NCBI RefSeq assembly: GCF_947496725.1
Contig: NZ_CANMDS010000002.1
Coordinates: 124,001-188,000, forward strand
Length of the DNA stretch: 64,000 nt
Source of the DNA: an uncultured Dokdonia sp.
Lineage (GTDB): Bacteria > Bacteroidota > Bacteroidia > Flavobacteriales > Flavobacteriaceae
Direction: 5' to 3'
The translations under genes and the position numbers were made by a program. The notes under the pieces are model-generated. The model had not been told where the DNA came from. It did not search any database and worked only from the letters and a program-made list of their open reading frames with translations. Below are positions 7,226-15,557 of this stretch, piece after piece. Position 1 is the stretch's first letter; each line of letters starts with the position of its first letter.

Positions 7226-8998
7226 TTAATCTACTATACCCATCTTTTTAAGAAGAAAGCTTGCATTCATATTTTGACAAATGCCTTCCTTAAAGGTATA
7301 GTCAAAAAATAGCTCATCATCTATAATCTGTGCATCAAAGTAGTAGTTCTTTACCTCTGCAAGATCGTTTGCGGCCTCACAAAGACTTAAGTCGTGTGTT
7401 GCTATAATACCCGTTGCTCCATTACCTACCAGCTTGTCTATAAACTTACGGGAGCCAGCAGCTTTATCTGTACTATTTGTTCCTTTTAGAATTTCATCTA
7501 GTATGATAAAATAGCGCTCGTTTACAATCTCATCTACTATAAACTTAAGGCGCTTAAGCTCACTAAAGAAGTAACTCTCATCATCTGTAAGGCTATCTGT
7601 GGTGCGCATACTAGTGATGAGTTTTATGGGTTTATAAACTGCCTCACTGGCACAAACAGGTAAGCCTATGTTGCTCATTACAATTTCTAAAGCGACGGTG
7701 CGTAAAAAAGTACTTTTACCAGCCATATTTGCTCCTGTAACTATAAAAAACTCATCATCTTTTATAGTAATATCATTAGTCACAGCAATAGCAGGATCTA
7801 GCAGCGGGTGTGCTGCTCCTCTTACACGTAAGGTTTCTCCAGCTGCTACAATTTCTGGAAAGACGTGATGACTATGATTAAAGGTATAATTACCCAAGCT
7901 ATTGTAAGCATCAAAAAATGATATCACCTCAAACCAGTCATTTACCGCCTCTCGGTTTGTAGTAATCCAGTCTTCTATCTTGTACACAACACCTATATCA
8001 CGCAGAAAAAATCCATTAGTTATTAGTCCTACTAATATGTTATTACGTTGATCTAGGGCATCAAGGTGTCTTGAGAATTTTTTTAAAATACCAGAACTTG
8101 CTTGTGCTTCTGTAATGACTTTTTCTCTTTTGTTTTTAAGAAGTATACTCGTAAACTCTTGAGTTTCTATCTCTGCAAGTAAACTTGCATATTGAGTAAA
8201 TGTAGTCTGTATAGCACTTGTATGAGCCGAAAGTAATCCTATGTTTTTTACATATCGCCCACTTATTAATAAACCAATACCAAAAATGACAAATACCCAC
8301 CAACCGGCAATAAACCCTAAAAAATAAGCTCCAACTACTGCCAGTGAAATTACAGAAAAGACCTTTGTAAAAACTTTCATCATACTAGGTACAAAAGAAG
8401 TATACTCTTGTAACCAGCTTACAACAGCCTGCGCAGAGACATCAGTTTTTACGAGCGATGCAATAGCTCCATATCTAAGTCTCCAGGTGGCAAGTGTACT
8501 AAGCTCCTTTACGGCTTCTTGCTTCTTTTTAATCTCTAGTGTATCATTAGAGAGCATCATCTCTGCAAGTCTTGCAGAGCCGCTCTGTAGCGCTGTACGA
8601 TTAAAGTATTGATAAAAAGATCCACGGCCAAAAAGATCTATATCTTGACTATATAAATGCTCCGGATTATGAAACTCACTCCCATCTGGTAAATCTGTAA
8701 AATCTCGTTCTAGTACTTTAAGCTCTACTTCACTACGCGCTATTAGTGCTTTAAGGAGATCTCGCTCGTGCTGTAACTTACTATGACGCCCCACTAGTAT
8801 TACAAATGCAACAATACCCAATAGTATACAACCTATAAGCAATTGTGTATTACCTAGACTAAAGTATATACCAGCTCCAGTAGCTATAAAAACGGCAAGA
8901 CGCACAGTACTTGACACATTGAGTTTTGTCTTGACTTTAGATAATTCTTGACTGTGTTGTGTTATTTGATCCTTATAAAAGGTAGTAGGTGTATTCAT
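7226..8998 (-). CDS. Membrane-associated MutS-like ATPase
   Basis: A 590-residue protein. The C-terminal third is a clear MutS domain V: Walker A GANMAGKSTFLRTVA near residue 421, MRTTDSLTDDESYFFSEL near 460, Walker B YFIILDEILKGTNSTD near 497, and the ATHDLSLCE switch. The mismatch-binding N-terminal domains of MutS and the Smr domain of MutS2 are absent. Instead there are hydrophobic pairs at about 35-70 and 210-250, so it is probably anchored in the inner membrane. Such membrane MutS-like proteins are common in Bacteroidetes, and their function is unknown. It starts one base after the MmcQ-like gene. Confidence 0.85.
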   Translation of the reverse strand: MNTPTTFYKDQITQHSQELSKVKTKLNVSSTVRLAVFIATGAGIYFSLGNTQLLIGCILLGIVAFVILVGRHSKLQHERDLLKALIARSEVELKVLERDFTDLPDGSEFHNPEHLYSQDIDLFGRGSFYQYFNRTALQSGSARLAEMMLSNDTLEIKKKQEAVKELSTLATWRLRYGAIASLVKTDVSAQAVVSWLQEYTSFVPSMMKVFTKVFSVISLAVVGAYFLGFIAGWWVFVIFGIGLLISGRYVKNIGLLSAHTSAIQTTFTQYASLLAEIETQEFTSILLKNKREKVITEAQASSGILKKFSRHLDALDQRNNILVGLITNGFFLRDIGVVYKIEDWITTNREAVNDWFEVISFFDAYNSLGNYTFNHSHHVFPEIVAAGETLRVRGAAHPLLDPAIAVTNDITIKDDEFFIVTGANMAGKSTFLRTVALEIVMSNIGLPVCASEAVYKPIKLITSMRTTDSLTDDESYFFSELKRLKFIVDEIVNERYFIILDEILKGTNSTDKAAGSRKFIDKLVGNGATGIIATHDLSLCEAANDLAEVKNYYFDAQIIDDELFFDYTFKEGICQNMNASFLLKKMGIVD

Positions 8999-8999
8999 A

Positions 9000-9356
9000 T
9001 TATAGCGCCTTTAACTCGGCTTGAAGTTTTTTTGTCATTTTTGAAACCACTAGGTCATATGAGTGGTCTGTAAGCTCAATAAGTAACGAGACGGGTAGCG
9101 ATTCTAGTACGCAGGTGTTCCAGTGTGTTTTGTTCATATGCCAGCCAGGAGTAATGGCGCCGTCGTGCATCTCACGCAGTTCTACAGCGCGATCTGGGTC
9201 GCATTTAAGGTTTACAGCTAGAGGCACGCGCTCTAGTCCACACACGGCAAACATCTTACCCATCACCTTAAAAACGAGCGTGTCTGCATCAAAGGGAAAC
9301 GCTTCTGTTACGCCTTTTTTACTCATACAATATTCTCTAAAGGCCTCTATATTCAT
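9000..9356 (-). CDS. MmcQ/YjbR family protein
   Basis: A 118-residue protein with the MmcQ/YjbR (CyaY-like double-wing) pattern: an N-terminal YCMSKKGVTEAFPFD motif, then LVFKVMGKMFAVCGL, LKCDPDRAVELRE, and GWHMNKTHWNTC. The family is predicted to bind DNA or nucleotides but has no firmly established function. It overlaps the upstream P-loop gene by four bases (ATGA) and sits one base before the MutS-like gene. Confidence 0.85.
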   Translation of the reverse strand: MNIEAFREYCMSKKGVTEAFPFDADTLVFKVMGKMFAVCGLERVPLAVNLKCDPDRAVELREMHDGAITPGWHMNKTHWNTCVLESLPVSLLIELTDHSYDLVVSKMTKKLQAELKAL

Positions 9357-9841
9357 TCCTTTTTGATATATGCGATTTTACGCTCTGCACTTGTGAGCGG
9401 TTCAAACCAAGTTTCCATAAATTCAAAATCGGCTGGTGAGACGTCAAATTGATATGTCGTCCCTTTTTCTAGATTGCGATGCGTCACGCGCTGCTGTCTA
9501 ACTTCTTTATCTATGTCTAAAAAGTGTAACTGGAAAGGGATTTGTTGCGCTTTCGCGAAAGCGTAAAAACGTGCTCTCCTATCTGCTTTTGCAAATCCTA
9601 AATCTAGTATAGCTGGCGTACCTGCCTCGTGTAACTGGATGATAAGTGACTGTATCATCTCATCGCTGCGGTTAATACGTTCTAAAAACCAGTCTACACC
9701 ATCTGTCTCTTTCTTGTCATCTAGAAAGAGCGTCTTGTTCCAATAATCTATAGAGAATATGACACCTTTTACCTCTTTTTTAAGAGCGATGGCATAGGTT
9801 GTTTTACCCGCGCCAGTGTTACCTGTAATGAGATGTATCAC
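9353..9841 (-). CDS. AAA/zeta-type P-loop kinase-like ATPase
   Basis: A 162-residue protein starting at GTG, which overlaps the stop of the DUF4230 gene by one base. It has the Walker A motif ITGNTGAGKTTYAIALK at residues 5-20, an acidic IFSIDYWN motif and a RRARFYAFAKAQ region. This resembles small AAA_33 or zeta-toxin-like kinases that phosphorylate small molecules or nucleotides. No antitoxin partner is adjacent, so a toxin role is not supported. The palindrome copy at 9548-9563 encodes YAFAKAQ. The substrate cannot be read from the sequence. Confidence 0.75.
   Translation of the reverse strand: MIHLITGNTGAGKTTYAIALKKEVKGVIFSIDYWNKTLFLDDKKETDGVDWFLERINRSDEMIQSLIIQLHEAGTPAILDLGFAKADRRARFYAFAKAQQIPFQLHFLDIDKEVRQQRVTHRNLEKGTTYQFDVSPADFEFMETWFEPLTSAERKIAYIKKE
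9548..9563. repeat. Repeated palindrome, intragenic (P-loop gene)
   Basis: Perfect 16-bp core read as AFAKA in the minus-strand gene. Confidence 0.95.
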
Positions 9842-10461
9842 TAGGCTTCTATTTTAGGTTTACTCGTTCTAGTATCAGATATTTCTAGTGATGAGTAGTC
9901 TAGTTTCCACCCTATGGTTTCTACCAGCTTTTGCATTAATTGCACCGTTTCAAGTGCTTGAGATTTTGCCTCTTCATACAAGCCGCTTTGTGGTATTTTG
10001 TCACGTATGTGCTGCTTTGCTTCTCTATTAATCTCGGTAAGATCTGTACTAGTAAAAGGGTTTGCCCAGCCTTCTTTCTTGTCATAATACTTAAAATCTG
10101 TCTCTACAGATAGTAACTCAGGATCTGGAAAGCCAAAGAGTTTTATGGTTCTATTCTTATCATCTGCCTCCATCTTTATTTTAGTAAGATCAAAACCTAT
10201 GTGCGCCTTTGCATCTATGAGTACAATAGCTTTTTTTGACCCTAGTAAGAGGTTCATCCATTTATTTTTGAGGCCCTCGTAGTGATATATTTCGGCAAAA
10301 TCGCCTTCTACGGTTATGAACTTACATACCGTGCGTATGCGCTCCATAAGCACTACAGATTGTGCGTGGGCATCTGGTGTTTTTGATTTGCCAGAAAACC
10401 AGTTGTATATAAAATATGAGAGTACCGCTCCTATTGCGAGCCCTATAAATACTAATTCCAT
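9841..10461 (-). CDS. DUF4230 domain protein, single N-terminal membrane anchor
   Basis: A 206-residue protein with one hydrophobic segment at about residues 3-22 followed by a soluble domain of the DUF4230 type (CKFITVEGDFAEIYHYEG, KAIVLIDAKAHIGFDLTKI, and LLSVETDFKYYDKKEGW). Family members are membrane-anchored proteins of unknown role. It is the first gene of a five-gene minus-strand operon (DUF4230, P-loop kinase, MmcQ, MutS-like, YdjM-like) with one- to four-base overlaps through the first genes. A -7-like box sits only four bases before its ATG. Confidence 0.8.
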   Translation of the reverse strand: MELVFIGLAIGAVLSYFIYNWFSGKSKTPDAHAQSVVLMERIRTVCKFITVEGDFAEIYHYEGLKNKWMNLLLGSKKAIVLIDAKAHIGFDLTKIKMEADDKNRTIKLFGFPDPELLSVETDFKYYDKKEGWANPFTSTDLTEINREAKQHIRDKIPQSGLYEEAKSQALETVQLMQKLVETIGWKLDYSSLEISDTRTSKPKIEA

Positions 10462-10465
10462 AAAG

Positions 10466-10473
10466 TAAAGATA
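10466..10473 (-). promoter_or_regulatory. Candidate -7 element (TATCTTTA) giving a leaderless operon mRNA
   Basis: Minus-strand TATCTTTA ends four bases before the ATG of the DUF4230 gene, the first gene of its operon. Confidence 0.4.
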
Positions 10474-10504
10474 CTAAAAGCCCCCTTAGACCTGTATACA
10501 TAAA

Positions 10505-10537
10505 AATGCCAGCTACCCTAGATAGTATACTGGCATT
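10505..10537 (-). terminator. Possible terminator after the carboxypeptidase-regulatory-domain gene
   Basis: Inverted repeat AATGCCAG ... CTGGCATT with a 17-nt loop. On the minus strand it is followed by TTTTTA. It lies 30 bp after the stop of the gene at 10567-12078. The long loop makes this only a moderate call. Confidence 0.4.
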
Positions 10538-10566
10538 ATCTTAATTATGATATGGGAGGTGAATTG

Positions 10567-12078
10567 TTACTTACTTTCTGACTTAAAGCTCTGTATGGCC
10601 GCATTAGGCTCCATAATGGTGTACCCTTTCCAGAAATTAGGATCATAGTTGGGTAAGTAGGTCGCTTCTAGCTCTTCACTCTCTGTTACATTTTTATAAG
10701 CAGGCTCATCTATTACGACAGAGTTAAACACGACAAGCTCTTTTTTTGAGTAACTCGTAGTTGCAAACTCTATCTCCATTGCAACTTCATTTTGTTTTCT
10801 TCGGCCTGCTACGTTTTTATTTTTTTCGATGATTTTAAGTGGTCTATCTATCCCTACTTTCTCACCATCTTCTAGCTCCATATATCGCAGTGAGTAGCCT
10901 CCATTTTCATCTTTTGCATAGATACTCTTGCCTCTATACAAGTACTTTTTATAGCTTATCCCGAACATCCCAAAGCTAGAGAGCTTACGCACATTCTCAT
11001 ACTCTAGACGCATTACCGCATAGTCTTCTGTATTAATGTACAGGGTGCCTTTAAAATCTTTTCTTCCCTTAGGTTCAAAATCTATCACATAAACAATAGC
11101 ATCTCCTATAGATGTAAATTCTCTTTTTGTAAAACGGTAACGGTTGGACTTTGTTAAAAAATCTAGCTTTGTGTCCTCTTTATAAAACATCGCCTCAAAA
11201 AGATCAGAAAGATCAGACTTTATACTCGCTGTGATGGCTTGTTCTTTATCATTTTCTTCTTGCTCTGTATCTACCTCAATTTTGAGTCCGCCGTTTGAGC
11301 TCCCCATCTTTGTAGAGTCGTCTACTTCTATGGTTGTGCCTATAATTCCAGATTTGATTTTAAAATATGAATCTACTTTTACATTCTTCTCAACAATCTC
11401 TTCCAGTCTTTTACCAAAACTCTCTACACCTACATCCTTCTTACTTTTATCATAGAGCTTTGCCGCTTTATCAATAACAAGTTTTTGTTTGTTGTAGTTG
11501 CCAGCAAGCATACCTACAGACTCGCTGTAATAATCACTTTTCTTTTCGACCGCTCCCACCAGGCTGTCCATAAATGCTTGATTAAACTCTGGAATGGTTG
11601 TCTTTTCTACCTCAACATCCATTTTATCCATAGTATTAGACGCAGATTGTCTAAAAAATATTTTTTTCTCGGTAAGTGTGTTGGGATAATTTGTGGCAAT
11701 ATTTTCTTTTACACGCGCTATAATATCTTCTACCCCTAGCGGATTATTGGTAAGAAAAACATTGTCTAGCTCGTTAGTCTTTACCTTTAATTTTATAATT
11801 GTATCTCCTAACTTTTTAGGTAAAATAGCCACCTCCTCATATCCCATAGAAGATATATATACGGAGTCTTTAAGACTTGCTAGTTTACGTTCTCCTATGG
11901 TAAAGATGCCTTCCTCATTTGTAATGGTACCAGTATTTTTAGACAGCTTTACAGTGGCAAACGGGATAGGTTCATTAGTACGCGCGTCGTGTACTGTTGC
12001 ATTAAATGATTGTGCAACTGCTGCAGCTGCATATGTACCTATAAGGAGTGTTAAGATAAATTTTATAAGTGCCGTCAT
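10567..12078 (-). CDS. Secreted protein with carboxypeptidase-regulatory-like (CarboxypepD_reg) domain
   Basis: A 503-residue protein. Residues 1-22 are a Sec signal peptide ending at VAQS. Residues about 24-105 form the beta-sandwich carboxypeptidase regulatory-like domain (ATVHDARTNEPIPFATVKL, TNEEGIFTI, ISSMGYEEVAI) found at the N terminus of TonB receptors and other Bacteroidetes surface proteins. The rest, about 400 residues, contains alternating beta-like stretches (LDFLTKSNRYRFTKREF, VIDFEPKGRKDFKGTLYI) but no TonB plug and no clear 22-strand barrel. It is probably exported to the periplasm or outer membrane. Its function is unknown. Confidence 0.75.
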   Translation of the reverse strand: MTALIKFILTLLIGTYAAAAVAQSFNATVHDARTNEPIPFATVKLSKNTGTITNEEGIFTIGERKLASLKDSVYISSMGYEEVAILPKKLGDTIIKLKVKTNELDNVFLTNNPLGVEDIIARVKENIATNYPNTLTEKKIFFRQSASNTMDKMDVEVEKTTIPEFNQAFMDSLVGAVEKKSDYYSESVGMLAGNYNKQKLVIDKAAKLYDKSKKDVGVESFGKRLEEIVEKNVKVDSYFKIKSGIIGTTIEVDDSTKMGSSNGGLKIEVDTEQEENDKEQAITASIKSDLSDLFEAMFYKEDTKLDFLTKSNRYRFTKREFTSIGDAIVYVIDFEPKGRKDFKGTLYINTEDYAVMRLEYENVRKLSSFGMFGISYKKYLYRGKSIYAKDENGGYSLRYMELEDGEKVGIDRPLKIIEKNKNVAGRRKQNEVAMEIEFATTSYSKKELVVFNSVVIDEPAYKNVTESEELEATYLPNYDPNFWKGYTIMEPNAAIQSFKSESK

Positions 12079-12185
12079 AAGATTGCTATTTTATATATAG
12101 ACGCAACAAAAATTAAAATGGTTGCCTAGGTTTTTATAAAGACGTAACAAAAGCCTATTTGTTACCTAAACAATTAACTATCAAC

Positions 12186-12213
12186 AAAAAAAACATCCCG
12201 TAGGATGTTTTTT
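12186..12213 (-). terminator. Rho-independent terminator of the small basic protein gene
   Basis: Stem AAAACATCC / GGATGTTTT with a 4-nt loop and T runs on both strands. It starts immediately after the TAA of the minus-strand small gene. Confidence 0.75.
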
Positions 12214-12376
12214 ATTCTTCTTCACTCTCTTTAAGAGCTTTCATTTTTTCTTTGGCAACTTTAAGTCGCTCTTGGCTCACTTCTCTTTTTTCGCGCTCTT
12301 TCTTTTTCTTGCGATCCATAAGTTTAGAATGCTTTGCCTTATTCTTTGTGTTTTTTGGTGTTCCTCTTTTTGCCAT
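12212..12376 (-). CDS. Small basic, lysine-rich protein (54 aa)
   Basis: A short open frame on the minus strand, MAKRGTPKNTKNKAKHSKL at the start and an acidic tail EESEEE-like (KESEEE) at the end. About a third of its residues are Lys or Arg and the middle is predicted helical. The reading frame is supported by a -7-like box four bases before the ATG and a strong terminator directly at the stop codon. It therefore looks like an independent transcription unit of one tiny gene. The composition suggests nucleic-acid or ribosome association. Family not recognised. Confidence 0.65.
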   Translation of the reverse strand: MAKRGTPKNTKNKAKHSKLMDRKKKKEREKREVSQERLKVAKEKMKALKESEEE

Positions 12377-12380
12377 ACTG

Positions 12381-12388
12381 CAAATATA
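12381..12388 (-). promoter_or_regulatory. -7 element (TATATTTG) four bases before the 54-aa gene
   Basis: Exact TAnnTTTG on the minus strand with a 4-nt spacer to ATG. This predicts a leaderless transcript running only to the terminator at 12186-12213. Confidence 0.5.
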
Positions 12389-12395
12389 CTATAGG

Positions 12396-12998
12396 TTATG
12401 TATTTGCCTCTTTAAAAGCTTCTTGCATTTCTACAAATGCAGCCACAGGGTTTTGTGCATTCCATATACCTCCCAGAGCGCCTACTCCTTTAAAGCCAAG
12501 TGCCACTGCCTCTGGCGTGGTTACGGCATTAATCCCTCCCATCCCTACAATACACTTCTCGCTAGCTCGCACATCAAACCCGCGACCTTGCATATCACTT
12601 TTTGAAATAGCGGCAAAAACGGGACTTAGAATTGTGTAATCAAAAGTTACAGACTGAGCTTCTAGATCTTCTAACTCGTGGTATGATGATGATACTTTTT
12701 TATTCGCTTTCGCGAAAGCGGAAACATACCCTTCTAACCGAGTTTCTTGAGCTCTCCACTTTGCCTCTTCAAGATGCACACCACGCAAGTCAAACTTCTT
12801 ACAAAGCTCCTCGTGGTAGTTATGAGTCATTATACGGTTGTGATACTGAGCGTCTACTCGATTGAGGTATGTAATATGTTCATCAAGGCTTGCTTCAGGT
12901 TTTCTAAAATGATAATGTGCTAAACCTACTTCAAATAAATGGTGAAGCGTCTCTATCTCATCTGGGGTAGTTTGCTCTGGAGAAATTAATAAAATCAT
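12396..12998 (-). CDS. Thiamine-phosphate synthase family protein (ThiE/TenI-like)
   Basis: About 200 residues from the ATG at 12998-12996, which lies one base after the thioredoxin stop. A longer frame would overlap thioredoxin and is less likely. The TIM-barrel signatures of the ThiE/TenI family are visible: YHFRKP near the start, RIMTHNYHE, DLRGVHL, TILSPVFAAISKSD, and VGMGGINAVTTPEAVALGFKGVGALGGIW. The usual thiazole-phosphate and pyrimidine loops look degenerate, for example there is no QLR(D/E)K motif. A TenI-like or divergent role is therefore possible. The palindrome copy at 12705-12720 encodes SAFAKAN. Confidence 0.75.
   Translation of the reverse strand: MILLISPEQTTPDEIETLHHLFEVGLAHYHFRKPEASLDEHITYLNRVDAQYHNRIMTHNYHEELCKKFDLRGVHLEEAKWRAQETRLEGYVSAFAKANKKVSSSYHELEDLEAQSVTFDYTILSPVFAAISKSDMQGRGFDVRASEKCIVGMGGINAVTTPEAVALGFKGVGALGGIWNAQNPVAAFVEMQEAFKEANT
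12705..12720. repeat. Repeated palindrome, intragenic (ThiE-like gene)
   Basis: Perfect 16-bp core read as AFAKA. Confidence 0.95.
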
Positions 12999-12999
12999 A

Positions 13000-13296
13000 T
13001 TATGATTTTTTAATGATATCAACCAGCGCCGTCTTGTCTAGTACACCAGACTGTCTCCAGACCTGTTTTCCATTTTTGTACAATATCATTGTAGGCACCC
13101 CGCGCACTTGATACTTTGCTGCCAGCGGTTGGTTTTTATCTACATCAATCTTTACAATTTTTACACCATCTCCTAGGGTGTCTTTTACTTGTTCTAAAAT
13201 AGGTCCAAGCGTTTTACACGGCCCACACCAAGTAGCAAAAAAGTCTACTAGCACAGGAGTGTCAGAATTTATGATATCAGAAAATGAAGATTTCAT
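13000..13296 (-). CDS. trxA: Thioredoxin
   Basis: A 98-residue single-domain thioredoxin without a signal peptide, so cytoplasmic. It has the redox site FFATWCGPCKTLGP at residues about 19-32, the conserved KIVKIDVDKNQPLAAKYQVRGVPTMILYKNG with the cis-proline in GVPT, and the family's usual length. It acts as a general disulfide reductase, recharged by thioredoxin reductase. It is followed after one base by the ThiE-like gene and preceded by a TAACTTTG -7 box at 13317-13324. Confidence 0.93.
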   Translation of the reverse strand: MKSSFSDIINSDTPVLVDFFATWCGPCKTLGPILEQVKDTLGDGVKIVKIDVDKNQPLAAKYQVRGVPTMILYKNGKQVWRQSGVLDKTALVDIIKKS

Positions 13297-13316
13297 AGCA
13301 AATGTTTTTAGTAGTA

Positions 13317-13324
13317 CAAAGTTA
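13317..13324 (-). promoter_or_regulatory. -7 element (TAACTTTG) of trxA
   Basis: Exact TAnnTTTG on the minus strand, 20 nt before the trxA ATG. The nearest TTG is 13 bp upstream, closer than the usual 17-19 bp. Confidence 0.5.
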
Positions 13325-13454
13325 ATCTATCTTACTACAACCACACTCACTTACCCACTTTTACACTTATTAACAAGTAGAGGTTAAAGAGTTTTAAAAG
13401 TATGGCAAACACTATTTTATGAATGTATCTTGAGGTAAACAAAAAATAAGAATT

Positions 13455-13604
13455 ATGAGCAATACAACACCTAATCCCGAGAAAACTAGTAAAAAAGAAC
13501 AAGCTATTAATCTAGAAGCTACTCACGGTAAAGCAATAAATCATCAAGTAAAAGATAAAAAAGAGTACGTACAACCTAGAGATAACCTCAATGATAACAA
13601 CTAG
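13455..13604 (+). CDS. Small hydrophilic protein (49 aa)
   Basis: A short plus-strand frame beginning MSNTTPNPEKTSKKEQ and ending with PRDNLNDNN. It is entirely hydrophilic, with no signal or membrane segment, and likely disordered. Support comes from its placement: it is alone between trxA and acs, and a strong bidirectional terminator follows its stop by eight bases. It may be a stress-induced small protein; no family recognised. Confidence 0.5.
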   Translation: MSNTTPNPEKTSKKEQAINLEATHGKAINHQVKDKKEYVQPRDNLNDNN

Positions 13605-13611
13605 AATTTAT

Positions 13612-13650
13612 AAAAAGTCCTAAGTACAACTACTTAGGACTTTTTTTTAT
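13612..13650. terminator. Bidirectional rho-independent terminator (49-aa gene / acs)
   Basis: Stem AGTCCTAAGTA / TACTTAGGACT with a CAAC loop, flanked by A5 on the left and T8 on the right. It lies between two convergent genes and overlaps the acs stop codon. Confidence 0.85.
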
Positions 13651-15557
13651 AGTAATGCATTATCCTTTATAGTCGCTACAACTTCTGGATTAAGCAGCGT
13701 GCTTATATCTCCTAGCTGCTCGCTCTCGCCACTAGCAATCTTACGGAGTATTCTTCTCATAATTTTACCAGACCTTGTTTTTGGCAATCCTGGTGTAAAT
13801 TGAATTTTATCCAGTTTTGCAATAGGGCCTATACGTTCTGTTATAAGCTGGTTAATCTCCTTACGCACGTTATCTTGATCTCTACTCTCTCCTGTTTCTT
13901 TAAGAATCACATACCCGTATAAGGCATTACCCTTTACATCGTGAGGAAAACCTACGATGGCACTCTCTGCAACAGCTGGGTGCTCATTTACGGCATCTTC
14001 TATAGGTGCGGTACCCAGGTTATGTCCAGAGACAATAATAACATCATCTACACGACCAGTTATTCTATAATAACCTGTTGCATCTCTTAGGGCGCCATCA
14101 CCGGTAAAATACCTGTTTTCATAGGCGGTAAAATAAGTTTCTTTATATCGCTGGTGATTACCCCATATAGTGCGCGCCATCCCTGGCCAAGGAAACTTGA
14201 TAGTAAGACGGCCATCTACTTGATTGCCCTTGATTTCGGCGCCATTTTCATCCATAAGTGATGGTTGTATCCCTGGCAATGGTAATGTTGCAAAGGTGGG
14301 TATAGTAGGTGTAGCATATGGAATAGGACTTATCATAATACCTCCAGTTTCGGTTTGCCACCAGGTGTCTGCTATTGGGATTCCTTTTTTACCTATATTT
14401 TCATCATACCAGTGCCACGCTTCTTCATTAATAGGTTCTCCTACGGTTCCTAAAATTTTAATGCTTGATAAGTCATACTTAGTAACATTATCAAGACTCT
14501 CTTTGGCCAGCGCACGTATAGCCGTAGGTGCTGTATAAAATTGTGTGACTTTATGTTTTTCTACAATTTGCCAGAATCTACCCCAGTCTGGATAGGTGGG
14601 TACACCCTCAAACATTACTGTAGTTGCCCCATTTGCCAGTGGCCCATAAATGATATAGCTATGACCCGTAATCCAACCTATATCTGCCGTACACCAGTAT
14701 ACATCTCCTCGTCTGTATTGAAAAACATTCTTAAACGTATATGCACTATATACCATATATCCCGCTGTGGTATGCACCATCCCTTTAGGCTTACCCGTAG
14801 ATCCAGACGTATAAAGGATAAAGAGAGGGTCTTCGGCATTCATAAGGACTGCCTCACAGGTTGCACTTGCTTTTTCTAGTAGAGGCTGTAACCAGTGATC
14901 ACGACCTTCTTTCATTGCGACTTCTGTATGTATTCTTTTTACAACGAGCACACTGTTTACACAAGGTGTTTCTGCAAGTGCCTCATCTACAATACCTTTT
15001 AAATCTATGGTTTTCTTACCTCGATAAGAGCCATCACTCGTGATTATTAGCTTGCAAGAAGCGTCATTTATGCGTGTACTAAGTGCTGTACTAGAAAAAC
15101 CAGCAAACACTACAGAGTGTACCGCACCTATACGAGCACAGGCGAGTACGGCTATAGAGAGCTCTGGTATCATAGGTAGATATATACATACACGATCACC
15201 TTTCTCAATGCCCTGATCTTTTAACACGTTTGCAAATTTGCACACGCGCTCGTGCAGTTGTTTATAAGTAATGTGTTGTGCTTGCTCATCTACATCATTA
15301 GGCTCAAAAACGATAGCCGTTTGATCTGCCTTAGTATACAGGTGCCTATCTATACAGTTTTCTGTGATGTTGAGTTGTGCCCCTTCAAACCACTTTATCT
15401 CTGGCTTTGTAAAATCCCACTGCAAGACACTATTCCACTTTTTTCTCCAGACAAAGTTCTCTTCGGCTATTTCTTCCCAAAATTTTTCAGGTGTATTTAC
15501 AGACTTTCGGTAGACTTGAAAATACTCTTCTAAGCCCTTAATGTGATAGTTACTCAT
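13647..15557 (-). CDS. acs: Acetyl-CoA synthetase (AMP-forming)
   Basis: A 636-residue acyl-adenylate enzyme that makes acetyl-CoA from acetate, ATP and CoA. Motifs are the P-loop LYTSGSTGKPKGMVHT near residue 250, YWCTADIGWITGHSYIIYGPL near 295, DTWWQTETGG near 400, GDGALRD near 485, and the acetylatable lysine in PKTRSGKIMRRILRK near 600. Length and N terminus (YFQVYRKSVNTPEKFWEEIA) agree with bacterial Acs. Its promoter region to the left-hand kinase gene carries a palindrome copy. It stands alone as a transcription unit. Confidence 0.95.
   Translation of the reverse strand: MSNYHIKGLEEYFQVYRKSVNTPEKFWEEIAEENFVWRKKWNSVLQWDFTKPEIKWFEGAQLNITENCIDRHLYTKADQTAIVFEPNDVDEQAQHITYKQLHERVCKFANVLKDQGIEKGDRVCIYLPMIPELSIAVLACARIGAVHSVVFAGFSSTALSTRINDASCKLIITSDGSYRGKKTIDLKGIVDEALAETPCVNSVLVVKRIHTEVAMKEGRDHWLQPLLEKASATCEAVLMNAEDPLFILYTSGSTGKPKGMVHTTAGYMVYSAYTFKNVFQYRRGDVYWCTADIGWITGHSYIIYGPLANGATTVMFEGVPTYPDWGRFWQIVEKHKVTQFYTAPTAIRALAKESLDNVTKYDLSSIKILGTVGEPINEEAWHWYDENIGKKGIPIADTWWQTETGGIMISPIPYATPTIPTFATLPLPGIQPSLMDENGAEIKGNQVDGRLTIKFPWPGMARTIWGNHQRYKETYFTAYENRYFTGDGALRDATGYYRITGRVDDVIIVSGHNLGTAPIEDAVNEHPAVAESAIVGFPHDVKGNALYGYVILKETGESRDQDNVRKEINQLITERIGPIAKLDKIQFTPGLPKTRSGKIMRRILRKIASGESEQLGDISTLLNPEVVATIKDNALL

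Noticed and set aside
9353-9841. Toxin of a toxin-antitoxin pair (zeta-like P-loop kinase)
   Set aside because: No antitoxin gene is adjacent; neighbours are overlapping genes of other families in one operon.
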